A stretch of DNA of 64,000 nt from Agromyces sp. Soil535 (GTDB lineage Bacteria; Actinomycetota; Actinomycetes; Actinomycetales; Microbacteriaceae), in the NCBI RefSeq assembly GCF_001428255.1, contig NZ_LMRW01000028.1, positions 146,570 to 210,569 on the forward strand, in the 5' to 3' direction. Shown here piece by piece: positions 34,756-43,179 of the stretch. Position 1 is the stretch's first letter. The number at the start of each line of letters is the position of its first letter. Under the pieces are notes generated by a model. It was not told where the DNA came from and did no database searches. It worked only from the letters and a program-made list of their open reading frames with translations. Made by a program: the position numbers and the translations under genes.

Positions 34756-37700
34756 GTGATTCCGCACGAACCCACGTATGGTGTCCGTGTGTGGCGGCTC
34801 GATCGGAATCATGACGAGGAGGACCTCTTCGGTTCCGATACGGATGCCGCAGCCGAGCAACTCACCCCGGACCCCATGCGACAGGACATCACGAGCCCCG
34901 ACGGCCTCAGCCTCGGCGACCCAGAACTCGTCGCCGGGAACGTCGCCGAGCCCGCGTGGCGCCGCTGGCAGGGCGAGCTCGCCGAGGTCGGCGGCCGCTC
35001 GCCGCTCGTGCGATTCGTCGACACCCCGCGCACCCGCATCGAGCTCTCGACGACGCATCCGGGCGGGCTGCCGCAGTTCATCACGGGCAAGTCGACGCTG
35101 CTCTCGAGCCTGATCCGCGACGAACTCGCGCTGCGCAATGCACGGCTCGCGGCCTCCGAGATCACGCAGAAGGGCATCGAGCTGCGCTCGGTGCGCGGCA
35201 TCGAGTCCGTGCACCTCGCGATCGGCCTCGCCTCGTGGCGGAACGCCGGCGAGGAGTACCTCGCGCCGGTGTTGCTCAGGCCCCTCGCGATCCGCCGCTA
35301 CGGCCGCGACTTCGAGCTGAAGCTGAAGGGCCAGCCGTTCCTCAACCCCGCCCTCGCGCGCGAGCTGCGCGAGCAGTTCCAGATCACGCTCGACGCCGAC
35401 GCCTTCGTCGCGCTCGCCATCACGAACGGAGTCTTCAAGCCGCAGCCCGTGATCGACCGGCTGCGCGGGCTCACGTCGCACCTGCCCTGGTTCCACGTGG
35501 CCCCACGCCTCGTGGTCTCGTCGTTCGCAGAGGTCGGCCCGGCCATGGCGGCCGACGTGCGCCGCCTCGACCACCCGCTCATCGACGCGATCGCAGGCAA
35601 CAAGGCCGCTCGGGCGGCGATCGCGCAACAGGGCGAACGCGCCCGCCCGGTCGCGCAGGACGAGCGGCCGCCCTCCACCGACACCCTGCTCCTGGACGCC
35701 GACCCCGAGCAGGAGCAGGTCGTCGCAGAGATCGAGTCGGGCTCGTCGCTCGTCGTGAAGACCCTGCCGGGCACGGGCGGAACGCAGACGATCGTGAACG
35801 CGATCGGCGCGCTCGTCGCGAAGGACAAGCGCGTGCTCGTGGTCGGCGCGCGCCGGGCGAGCCTCGACGGGATCGCGCATCGGCTCGGCCAGGTCGGACT
35901 CGGCGGCGCGGCCGTGACGACGGCCGGGCTCCGGCGTGAGCTCATCATGTCGATCTCACGGAACGAGAAGGCCGAGCAGTCGCGGATCGCCGACGTCGAC
36001 GACGCCCTGGTGCGCCTGCGCAAGGTGCTGATCGACTACCGGTCGGCGCTCACGCGGCGCGACCCCGAACTGCACGTCTCGGTGCTCGACGCGCTCGGCG
36101 AGCTCGCACGTCTCGCGCTGCTCGGAGACGCACCGTCGACGACGGCGCGGCTCGGCCACGCCTCGCTCGTGACACTCGCCGAGGGGCGCGACCGCGTCGC
36201 GCGCGACCTCGCCCGGGCGGCCGAGCTCGGCGAGTTCCGCTACGGCCCCGGCGACTCGCCCTGGTACGGCGCGTCGTTCACCTCGTCCGAAGAGGCCGCG
36301 CACGCCCACGAGCTCGCCAAGCGGCTGAGCGACACGGAGCTGCCGCGCCTGCTCGAACGCGGTCGAGCCCTGATCGCGCAGACTCGCCTCCGCCCGTTCG
36401 AGTCGGTCGCCGAGCTCGGCGTGTTCCTCCGGCTGCTCCTCGACGTCCGCGAGACGCTCGACCGGTTCCAGCCCTCCGTGTTCGACCGGCCGCTCGGCGA
36501 GCTCATCGCCGCGATGTCCGCGCGTCGCGACTCACCCATGTCGGGCTCGAACCGGCGGCGCCTGCGCCGGCTCGCACTCGAGTACGTGCGCCCCGGGGTG
36601 CACGTCACCGACCTCAACGCCGCGCTCCGCGGCATCCAGCAGCAGCGCACGCTCTGGCAGCGGTACTCGGACGCCGGTGCGATCCCGGGAGTTCCCGTGG
36701 GCATCGACGACGTCCACGTCGCCTTTCGCACGGTTGCGGCCGACCTCGCCGCCCTCGACGGGCCGCTCGGGGTCGTCGGCACGCCGCGCCAGCTCGCCGC
36801 GCGCCCCATACGTGAGCTCATCTCGAACCTCGCCGGACTCGCCGCCGAGTCGGAGGTGCTCACCAACCTGCAGGAGCGCACGGCCGTGCTGTCCCGCCTG
36901 CGCGACCTCGGCCTCGACCCGCTCCTGCTCGACCTGGCGAAGCGCCACGTGCCCGAGCGGGCCGTCGCCGCCGAGCTCGAGCTCGCCTGGTGGCAGTCGG
37001 TACTCGAGGCGATGCTCGCGAGCGACAAGGCCCTCCTCGGTGCGAACACCACCGTGCTCGACCGGCTCGAGGGGGACTTCCGCCTCGTCGACGAGGCTCA
37101 CGCGTCGGCCGCCGGTCCCCAGCTCGCGTGGCACCTCGCCGAGAACTGGAAGGTCGCCTTGGTCGACCACCCCGAGGAGGCCGAGCGACTCAAGCGGATG
37201 CTGCGCGGCGATCGTGTGCGGCCGGCCGCGCTGCACGCGGACACGCCGCACCTCTTCCGTGCCCTCGCCCCGGTGTGGCTCGCCTCACCGTACGAGGTGC
37301 CGGGGATCGACGACGGGATCGCGTTCGACGCCGTCCTGCTCGTGGATGCGGGGTCGACGACCATCGCCGAGAACCTCGGCGCGATCCGGCGCGCGCGACA
37401 GGTCGTCGCGTTCGGCGACCCCGTGACGCAGACGCCGACGCTCTTCGAGACGGGCATCGACGATGCCGAGCCCGACCCCGACCGGGCCACCGAGCACGGT
37501 GTCGACGCCCTGCATGCCGACTCGGCGCTCGCCCGCCTCGGCGAGCTGCTCCCCACGCTCACCCTCACGCGCAGCTACCGCGCGGGCGGCGAGGACCTCG
37601 CCGAGCTCGTGAACCGACGGTTCTACGCGGGTCGCATCGCGTCGTTGCCGTGGGCCGGCAGCTTCCTCGGCCACGGCAGCCTCGGCCTGCACTACGTGCG

Positions 37701-38547
37701 CGGCAACGGCTTGCCCGACGCGGTCACCGGCACGGTCGAGAGCATCGACTCCGAGGTGGCGAAGGTCGTCGAGCTCGTGATGGAACACGCGGTCAAGCGC
37801 CCGCGCGAGTCGCTCATGGTGATCACCGCGAGCGCGAAGCACGCGGCGCGCGTGCACCAGGCGGTGCTCGCCGCGTTCGCGAAGCGCACCGACCTCTCGG
37901 ACTTCATCCTCAAGGACCGTGCCGAGCCGTTCACGGTGCTCACCCTCGAGCAGGCGGTGGCGCAGAGCCGCGATCGCGTCATCTTCTCCGTCGGCTACGG
38001 ACGCACCCCGCACGGGCGGCTGCTCTCGAACTTCGGGTCGCTCGGCCAGCCCGGCGGAGACCGGCTCCTCGCCGTGGGCATGACGCGCGCTCGCCGCTCG
38101 ATGGACCTCGTGTCCGCGTTCCGTCCCGAGGACATCGACGAGGAGCGGCAGTCGCACGGCGTGCTCGCGCTCGCGAACATCCTCAGCCAGACCGAGGAGC
38201 GTGCCGCAGCCGACGAGGACGGAGAGCCCGGCCCATCGATGCTCGGCGACCTCGCGGCACGGCTCGCTCGCCGCGGCATCCGGGTCAGCGTCGGCCATCG
38301 CGGCCGGCTCGCGCTCGCTGCCGCGCACGCGGGCAAGGCCGTGGTCGTCGAGACCGACGAGGCGTTCGCCGGGCTCAGCCTGCGCGAGTCGCTGCGTCTC
38401 CGGCCCGACGTGCTGCGGCGGCTCGGCTGGCACTACCTCCGCGTGCACAGCTTCGAGCTGTTCGGCAACCCCGAGGCGGTCGTCACGCGCGTCGCCACCC
38501 TGCTCGGCAAGCCCGAAGCACGACCCACGGATGCCGCGGCCGGCTGA
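34756..38547 (+). CDS. Large SF1 helicase-like protein with degraded ATPase and nuclease motifs
   Basis: The 1,263-residue protein has the layout of DUF4011-type SF1 helicases with a C-terminal Vsr-like nuclease. Expected GTGKSQT reads GTGGTQT (residues about 341-347), so the Walker A lysine is absent; the DEAS box reads LLVDAGST; yet AFGDPVTQTP, RSYRAGGEDLAELVNRRFYA and MTRARR persist. The end (RRGIRVSVGHRGRLALAAA, VVVETDEAF, LRRLGWHYLRVHSFELF) fits the nuclease fold with a missing first Asp. It is probably catalytically dead but intact. GTG 34756 gives the longest frame; GTG 34789, seven bases after TATGGT, could be a leaderless start. Confidence 0.78.
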   Translation: MIPHEPTYGVRVWRLDRNHDEEDLFGSDTDAAAEQLTPDPMRQDITSPDGLSLGDPELVAGNVAEPAWRRWQGELAEVGGRSPLVRFVDTPRTRIELSTTHPGGLPQFITGKSTLLSSLIRDELALRNARLAASEITQKGIELRSVRGIESVHLAIGLASWRNAGEEYLAPVLLRPLAIRRYGRDFELKLKGQPFLNPALARELREQFQITLDADAFVALAITNGVFKPQPVIDRLRGLTSHLPWFHVAPRLVVSSFAEVGPAMAADVRRLDHPLIDAIAGNKAARAAIAQQGERARPVAQDERPPSTDTLLLDADPEQEQVVAEIESGSSLVVKTLPGTGGTQTIVNAIGALVAKDKRVLVVGARRASLDGIAHRLGQVGLGGAAVTTAGLRRELIMSISRNEKAEQSRIADVDDALVRLRKVLIDYRSALTRRDPELHVSVLDALGELARLALLGDAPSTTARLGHASLVTLAEGRDRVARDLARAAELGEFRYGPGDSPWYGASFTSSEEAAHAHELAKRLSDTELPRLLERGRALIAQTRLRPFESVAELGVFLRLLLDVRETLDRFQPSVFDRPLGELIAAMSARRDSPMSGSNRRRLRRLALEYVRPGVHVTDLNAALRGIQQQRTLWQRYSDAGAIPGVPVGIDDVHVAFRTVAADLAALDGPLGVVGTPRQLAARPIRELISNLAGLAAESEVLTNLQERTAVLSRLRDLGLDPLLLDLAKRHVPERAVAAELELAWWQSVLEAMLASDKALLGANTTVLDRLEGDFRLVDEAHASAAGPQLAWHLAENWKVALVDHPEEAERLKRMLRGDRVRPAALHADTPHLFRALAPVWLASPYEVPGIDDGIAFDAVLLVDAGSTTIAENLGAIRRARQVVAFGDPVTQTPTLFETGIDDAEPDPDRATEHGVDALHADSALARLGELLPTLTLTRSYRAGGEDLAELVNRRFYAGRIASLPWAGSFLGHGSLGLHYVRGNGLPDAVTGTVESIDSEVAKVVELVMEHAVKRPRESLMVITASAKHAARVHQAVLAAFAKRTDLSDFILKDRAEPFTVLTLEQAVAQSRDRVIFSVGYGRTPHGRLLSNFGSLGQPGGDRLLAVGMTRARRSMDLVSAFRPEDIDEERQSHGVLALANILSQTEERAAADEDGEPGPSMLGDLAARLARRGIRVSVGHRGRLALAAAHAGKAVVVETDEAFAGLSLRESLRLRPDVLRRLGWHYLRVHSFELFGNPEAVVTRVATLLGKPEARPTDAAAG

Positions 38548-38744
38548 TGGGCGAGGAACGCAGGCAGCGCGTCGAACGGGCCGGCGGGAAGTCGCGACGC
38601 GCCCGCCTGACGCCCGCTCCGGGATCGGATCCGTCGCCCGAGCAGCCGGCGGCTGCGGAGCCGCAGGACGGCGCGAAGCCGAAGCGCGGACGGCCCAGCC
38701 CCGACGACGATCGCATCACCCGGGAGCGACCGCCGCACTGGTGA
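38547..38744 (+). CDS. Small basic disordered protein, 65 residues
   Basis: The protein is rich in Arg, Lys, Pro and Glu (GEERRQRVERAGGKSRRARL; KPKRGRPSPDDDRITRERPP) and ends in HW. GRP is an AT-hook-like motif, so it may bind DNA or RNA. Its ATG overlaps the helicase-like stop (TGATG), implying coupled translation and a shared role. I do not recognise the family. Confidence 0.65.
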   Translation: MGEERRQRVERAGGKSRRARLTPAPGSDPSPEQPAAAEPQDGAKPKRGRPSPDDDRITRERPPHW

Positions 38745-38767
38745 GTCCGACGCAACGCGCCCGAGTC

Positions 38768-39208
38768 CTACTCGAAGTGCTTGCCGCCCACGCCTGCGCC
38801 GCTGCGTTCCGCGAGCAGGTCGCGGATCTCCGACAAGAGCGTCAGCTCGGTCTCGGGCTCGTCTTCGTCGGGTATGCCCGCCTTGCGCTTGGCCTCGGTC
38901 CTCTCCTTGAGCGTGTTCATCGGCAGCACGAACACGAAGTAGACGACGGCGGCCACGATGGCGAACGTCATGATCGCGCCGAGCACCGCCCCGAACCTCA
39001 GGTCGGCCGACTGGCCGTCGAGCGTCGGGATGGCGAGGACGAGCGCGTTGTCGAGGCTGTCGGCGCGGAAGATCGCGCCGATCAGCGGGTTGATCAGGTT
39101 GTTCACGATGGAGTTCACCACCGCGGTGAACGCGGCGCCGATCACGACGGCGACCGCGAGCTCGATCACGTTCCCGCGAAGGATGAATTCCTTGAAACCC
39201 TTGAGCAC
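38768..39208 (-). CDS. mscL: Large-conductance mechanosensitive channel
   Basis: MscL opens under membrane tension and releases solutes in osmotic downshock. The 146-residue protein has the N-terminal amphipathic helix LKGFKEFILRGN, TM1 VIELAVAVVIGAAFTAVVNS, a periplasmic loop, TM2 AIMTFAIVAAVVYFVFVLPM, and a charged C-terminal helix. GTG 39208 gives the canonical start and has GGGAGG just upstream; an ATG at 39241 would add 11 residues. Confidence 0.95.
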   Translation of the reverse strand: MLKGFKEFILRGNVIELAVAVVIGAAFTAVVNSIVNNLINPLIGAIFRADSLDNALVLAIPTLDGQSADLRFGAVLGAIMTFAIVAAVVYFVFVLPMNTLKERTEAKRKAGIPDEDEPETELTLLSEIRDLLAERSGAGVGGKHFE

Positions 39209-39243
39209 GATCCCTCCCAGACGTCCGCCCTGCTCCGGCATGC

Positions 39244-39627
39244 CTACGCCACGCTAGCCGACGAGCCCGGTCCGGTCGAACCCGAGCCGCCCGACGACGA
39301 ACCGGAGCCGCCCGACGTCGAGCCGCCGGAGGATGACCCGCCGGAGGATGACCCGCCCGAGGAGGAGCTGCCCGAGGAGGAGCCGCCCGAGGAGGAGCCG
39401 TCCGACGTGGAGCCGCCGGACGCGGCATTCGACCCTCCGCCCGAGCCGCCCGCCCGCGAGTCGGTGCTGTAGAAGCCCGACCCGTTGAACGTCACTCCGA
39501 TGGTGTTGAAGAGCTTGCGCAGCCTGCCGCCGCACACGTCGCAGACGGTGAGCGTCTCGTCGGTGAACGCCTGGTGGATGTCGAATGCGTTGTCGCACTC
39601 GGTGCAGCGGTAGGAATAGGTGGGCAT
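39244..39627 (-). CDS. FmdB-family zinc-ribbon protein with Ser/Gly tail
   Basis: Residues 1-50 form the FmdB putative regulatory zinc ribbon: MPTYSYRCTECDNAFDIHQ, with Cys8/Cys11 and Cys29/Cys32 (CDVC). The remaining about 70 residues are a Ser/Gly low-complexity tail, far longer than usual for FmdB. The domain is compared with amidase-operon regulators but the role is unproven. It lies between mscL and the 5-FTHF cyclo-ligase, a conserved order. Confidence 0.88.
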   Translation of the reverse strand: MPTYSYRCTECDNAFDIHQAFTDETLTVCDVCGGRLRKLFNTIGVTFNGSGFYSTDSRAGGSGGGSNAASGGSTSDGSSSGGSSSGSSSSGGSSSGGSSSGGSTSGGSGSSSGGSGSTGPGSSASVA

Positions 39628-39653
39628 GTGACTCTTCCGGATCGTGGCGCCGT

Positions 39654-40232
39654 TCAGAACGCGATGATGCGCGTGGGTGTCACGACGCCGTTCACGGCCT
39701 GGTCGTGCACCTCGCGCGGCACCTCGTCGACGAACTCGCTGTCGAAGACGACGGCGTACACCGGTGGACATCTTTCCATCGACCCGAGGGTCTTGTCGAA
39801 ATAGCCCCGGCCCCAGCCGAGTCGCATGCCCGTGCGGTCCACCGCAGCGGCCGGCACCAGGATGAGGTCGACGTCGTTGATCGCCATCGGCCCGAGGAGT
39901 TCGCCGGCCGCCTCGGGCACGCCGTGCAGGCCGAGTGTCTCGACGTCCTCCTCGCCCACCGTCCAGTCGAGCAGTCCGTCCTCGCGGGTGATGGGGAACA
40001 GGACCCGGATGCCACGGGCCTCCGCCCAGTTCACGAACGGACGGGTGTCGGGCTCGGTCGGCATCGAGAGGTAGCACGAGAGCGACTCGGCGCCGGTCGA
40101 GCCGACGAGCTCCTCGAGCCGGGCGGTGAACCCCTCGGTCGCGTGTTCGCGCTCGTGCGCCGGCATGTTCTGCCTGCGCTCTCGGAACTCCGCACGCAGC
40201 ACGCGCTTCTGGACGTCCGGATCGTCGGGCAT
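39654..40232 (-). CDS. 5-formyltetrahydrofolate cyclo-ligase
   Basis: The enzyme converts 5-formyl-THF to 5,10-methenyl-THF with ATP. The 192-residue protein has the N-terminal RAEFRERRQNM, substrate region LSMPTEPDTRPFVNWA, and the ATP loop GMRLGWGRGYFDKTL. ATG 40232 is chosen over one nine bases upstream. It is transcribed ahead of fmdB and diverges from galU, as in Rv0992-Rv0993. Confidence 0.94.
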   Translation of the reverse strand: MPDDPDVQKRVLRAEFRERRQNMPAHEREHATEGFTARLEELVGSTGAESLSCYLSMPTEPDTRPFVNWAEARGIRVLFPITREDGLLDWTVGEEDVETLGLHGVPEAAGELLGPMAINDVDLILVPAAAVDRTGMRLGWGRGYFDKTLGSMERCPPVYAVVFDSEFVDEVPREVHDQAVNGVVTPTRIIAF

Positions 40233-40306
40233 GGCACACATCCTAGGATGCTCGTCGCACCGGTCGGCCCTGCGCGGTGCCGCGGCATCCGGTTACGCTG
40301 AGTCGC

Positions 40307-41206
40307 ATGACCCAACGGATCACGAAGGCCGTCATCCCGGCTGCAGGGCTCGGGACGCGGTTCCTCCCGGCGACCAAAGCGATGCCGAAGGAGATGCTCC
40401 CCGTCGTCGACAAGCCCGCCATCCAGTACGTCGTCGAGGAGGCGGTGCGCGCGGGCCTGACCGACGTGCTCATGATCACCGGCCGCAACAAGAACGCGCT
40501 CGAGAACCACTTCGACCGGGTCACCGAACTCGAGTACACGCTCGAGGCGAAGGGCGACACGGCGAAGCTCCAGAAGGTCAACGAATCCACCGACCTCGCC
40601 GACATGCACTACGTGCGCCAGGGCGACCCGCGCGGCCTGGGGCACGCGGTGCTGCGGGCGCGCATGCATGTCAATGAGCAGCCGTTCGCGGTGCTCCTCG
40701 GCGATGACATCATCGACGAGCGCGACGTGCTCCTCACCCGCATGCTCGAGGAGCAGGAGAAGCGCGACGCGTCGATCGTCGCCCTCCTCGAGGTCGACCC
40801 CGAGAGCATCCACCTGTATGGCGCCGCGGCCGTCGAACCCACAGAAGAGGCCGATGTCGTGCGCATCACCGGCCTCGTGGAGAAGCCGGCCAAGGAAGTA
40901 GCCCCCTCGAACTACGCCGTGATCGGCCGCTACGTGCTGAAGCCCCTGGTGTTCGACATCCTCGAGCACACGCACCCGGGCAAGGGTGGCGAGATCCAGC
41001 TCACCGACGCGCTCATGGAGATGGCGGGCGACGTGGAGGGCACGGGCGGCGTCTACGGCGTCGTCTTCCGCGGACGCCGCTACGACACGGGCGACAAGCT
41101 CGACTACATCAAGGCGGTGGTGCAGCTCGCCGCCGACCGCGACGATCTCGGCCCCGAGTTCAAACCCTGGCTGGCCGAGTACGTCGCCGGCTTCGATCGG
41201 ATCTGA
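40307..41206 (+). CDS. galU: UTP-glucose-1-phosphate uridylyltransferase
   Basis: GalU makes UDP-glucose for cell-envelope polysaccharides. The 299-residue protein has the nucleotide loop PAAGLGTRFLPATKAMPKEM, LPVVDKPAIQYVVEEA, AVLLGDDIID and GLVEKPAKEVAPSNYAVIGR, and C-terminal RRYDTGDKLDYIKAVVQLA. Length is standard. The acetyltransferase gene follows after two bases. Confidence 0.98.
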   Translation: MTQRITKAVIPAAGLGTRFLPATKAMPKEMLPVVDKPAIQYVVEEAVRAGLTDVLMITGRNKNALENHFDRVTELEYTLEAKGDTAKLQKVNESTDLADMHYVRQGDPRGLGHAVLRARMHVNEQPFAVLLGDDIIDERDVLLTRMLEEQEKRDASIVALLEVDPESIHLYGAAAVEPTEEADVVRITGLVEKPAKEVAPSNYAVIGRYVLKPLVFDILEHTHPGKGGEIQLTDALMEMAGDVEGTGGVYGVVFRGRRYDTGDKLDYIKAVVQLAADRDDLGPEFKPWLAEYVAGFDRI

Positions 41207-41208
41207 CG

Positions 41209-41871
41209 ATGGCGGCGGCCGCGATCCCCACGCTGCGTGACGGGGACGTCACCCTGCGGCCGATCCGCGCGCGCGACGCCAAGGCGCTGGAGCGCGTGCT
41301 GCTCGACAACCGCGGCTGGCTGCGGCAGTGGGAGGCGACCTACCCGGGAGGCGGCTCGGTCATCGACACCCGCGGGAGCATCCGCAACCTCCTGTCGCAC
41401 GCCCGCACGGGCCACGCCCTTCCATTCGTGATCGAGGTCGACGGCGAGCTCGTGGGTCAGCTCAACGTGTCGTCGATCACCTTCGGTTCGCTGTCGTCGG
41501 CGTCGATCGGCTACTGGGTGTCGCAGTCGTTCGCGGGGCGCGGGATCACGCCCACCGCCGTCGCGCTCGCGACCGACTACTGCTTCTCGGTGCTTCGCCT
41601 GCATCGCATGGAGATCTGCATCCGGCCCGAGAACCAGCCGTCGCTCCGGGTCGTCGAGAAACTCGGATTCCGCTACGAGGGCCTCCGGCGCCGCTTCATC
41701 CACATCAACGGCGACTGGCGCGACCACTTCGCATTCGCCCTCGTCGCCGAGGAGGTGCCGCGGGGCGTGCTCCGGCGCTGGCGCGAGGGGAGGGTGCCCG
41801 AGGATGCGGCGCGCGTCACCGCGGAGGATCGCGCGGCCGCGGCGTACCCGCTGCACGTCGCGGATCGCTGA
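41209..41871 (+). CDS. RimJ/RimL-type GNAT acetyltransferase
   Basis: The 220-residue protein has the GNAT fold with VTLRPIRARDAKALERVLLD, the acetyl-CoA loop VSQSFAGRGITPTAVALATD, and HRMEICIRPENQPSLRVVEK with LGFRYEGL. RimJ acetylates the N-terminus of ribosomal protein S5; the actual substrate here is unproven. Position after galU matches Rv0995. Confidence 0.9.
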   Translation: MAAAAIPTLRDGDVTLRPIRARDAKALERVLLDNRGWLRQWEATYPGGGSVIDTRGSIRNLLSHARTGHALPFVIEVDGELVGQLNVSSITFGSLSSASIGYWVSQSFAGRGITPTAVALATDYCFSVLRLHRMEICIRPENQPSLRVVEKLGFRYEGLRRRFIHINGDWRDHFAFALVAEEVPRGVLRRWREGRVPEDAARVTAEDRAAAAYPLHVADR

Positions 41872-41923
41872 ACGTGCGCGCGTCGAGTGGGACCATTCGT
41901 CCACCGTGACCTAGCGTTGTCGC

Positions 41924-42946
41924 ATGGACGTGATCGGCGGGGGGCTGCTCGTGGCGGCAGCCGCGGGGCTGTGGATCGCGTACCTGCTGCCGAGCTGGCT
42001 GCGCCGCCGGCAGTACCTCGCCACCGAGCGCAACGCCGTGCGCCTGCAGCAGACCCTCCGCATCCTCGCCGAGACGGCGGAGACCCCCGAGGCGGTGCGC
42101 GTCGAGGCCACCGCGCGCGAGGTCGCGGCGCAGCAACGCATCCTGCACGAGCACGAGGAGGCCGCGCGACTCGCGGCCGAGACCGCAGAGCACCTCGCGA
42201 TCGCCGAACGTCGCGCCGCCGAGGAGGTCGCCGAGGCCGCGCGTGAGCTGGCCGCCGCCCGGGCGCCGATCACCGAGCCGATCCCGACCGTCCTGCACGG
42301 GGAAGCGTCGGCTGCACCCACGCTCCGGTCCGCGTCGACGGATGTCGCCCGCGCCCGCCGCGCGCTGCGCCGGCGCCGCGCGCTCTGCTCGCTGCTCCTG
42401 CTCGCCGGCCTCGTCACCGTGGTCGGCGGACTCATCGCCGCGGCGTTCGGCGCGTCGCCCCTCATCGCGGCGGGCGGAGCCCTCGCCGTGGTCGTGGCGT
42501 TCGCGGGCATCGTGCGCCTCGCACGCGTGCGCGTGGCACCGCCCGAAGCGGCACCCGTGGCGACACCCGAGGCGACCCCGTTCGAGCCGATCGATCTCGC
42601 CGAGGCGGAGGGGGACGAGCACGGCTGGACGCCGCAGCCGCTGCCGAAGCCGCTCCACCTGTCGCGCGGAACCATCGCCGCGATGGCGATGGCCTCGATC
42701 GAGGCGGCGGCCGAGTTGAAGCGTGCGGCCGTCGAGGCCGAGGTCGCGCGCCGCGTGGAGGATCTGGAGCCCGCCGTGCCCTCGATCGCTCCGGCCGCAG
42801 CACAGCCGGCGGCGCCGGCCGCGGCAGCCGCTCGTCGCGAGGCCGGGCCCGCGAGCCCTTACTCCCGTATGGGCATCGTCGAAGAAGCCACCCCCGTCCT
42901 CGACGACCTCGACGCCGTGCTTCGCCGCCGCCGACAGGCAGGATGA
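41924..42946 (+). CDS. Membrane protein of the SepX/GLPR (Rv0996) type
   Basis: The 340-residue protein has an N-terminal transmembrane helix (GLLVAAAAGLWIAYLLPSWL), an Ala/Glu-rich coiled coil (residues about 35-110), two central helices (about 145-190), and a long Ala/Pro-rich C-terminus. Layout and position after galU and rimJ match Rv0996, related to SepX and GLPR, membrane divisome proteins of actinobacteria. I infer a cell-division role. The gephyrin-like gene that usually sits between galU and rimJ is absent. Confidence 0.7.
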   Translation: MDVIGGGLLVAAAAGLWIAYLLPSWLRRRQYLATERNAVRLQQTLRILAETAETPEAVRVEATAREVAAQQRILHEHEEAARLAAETAEHLAIAERRAAEEVAEAARELAAARAPITEPIPTVLHGEASAAPTLRSASTDVARARRALRRRRALCSLLLLAGLVTVVGGLIAAAFGASPLIAAGGALAVVVAFAGIVRLARVRVAPPEAAPVATPEATPFEPIDLAEAEGDEHGWTPQPLPKPLHLSRGTIAAMAMASIEAAAELKRAAVEAEVARRVEDLEPAVPSIAPAAAQPAAPAAAAARREAGPASPYSRMGIVEEATPVLDDLDAVLRRRRQAG

Positions 42947-43001
42947 CGCACGCGCTCGTGGCCGAACCGCCCCGTGCGGGATGATAGGCTCGTTGTCGCT
43001 C

Positions 43002-43077
43002 GGGCCCATGGCGCAGTTGGTAGCGCGTCTCGTTCGCAATGAGAAGGTCGGGGGTTCGAATCCCCCTGGGTCCACCA
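43002..43077 (+). tRNA. tRNA-Ala (anticodon CGC), CCA encoded
   Basis: The 73-nt body has acceptor GGGCCCA paired with TGGGTCC, D-arm GCGC/GCGC, anticodon loop TTCGCAA giving CGC, and T-arm GGGGG/CCCCC. The terminal CCA is encoded (43075-43077), unlike the other two tRNAs here. TAGGCT at 42986 is a plausible -10. Confidence 0.95.
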
Positions 43078-43091
43078 AATCCTCGTTATGC

Positions 43092-43123
43092 GAAACCCTC
43101 GAACCCTCGGGTTCGGGGGTTTC
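43092..43123 (+). terminator. Terminator after tRNA-Ala
   Basis: A 15-bp stem with minor wobble (43092-43106 with 43109-43123) followed by GTTGTTGT. Confidence 0.8.
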
Positions 43124-43179
43124 GTTGTTGTCGGGGTCGGTGCCCATCCCGAAACGAGGTCGCCTGCTCGCAGCGGCCG

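Noticed and set aside
32945..34759. A 604-codon + strand frame opposite the CoADR gene
   Set aside because: Shadow composition rich in Val/Gly/Asp/Arg; the minus-strand gene has clear motifs.
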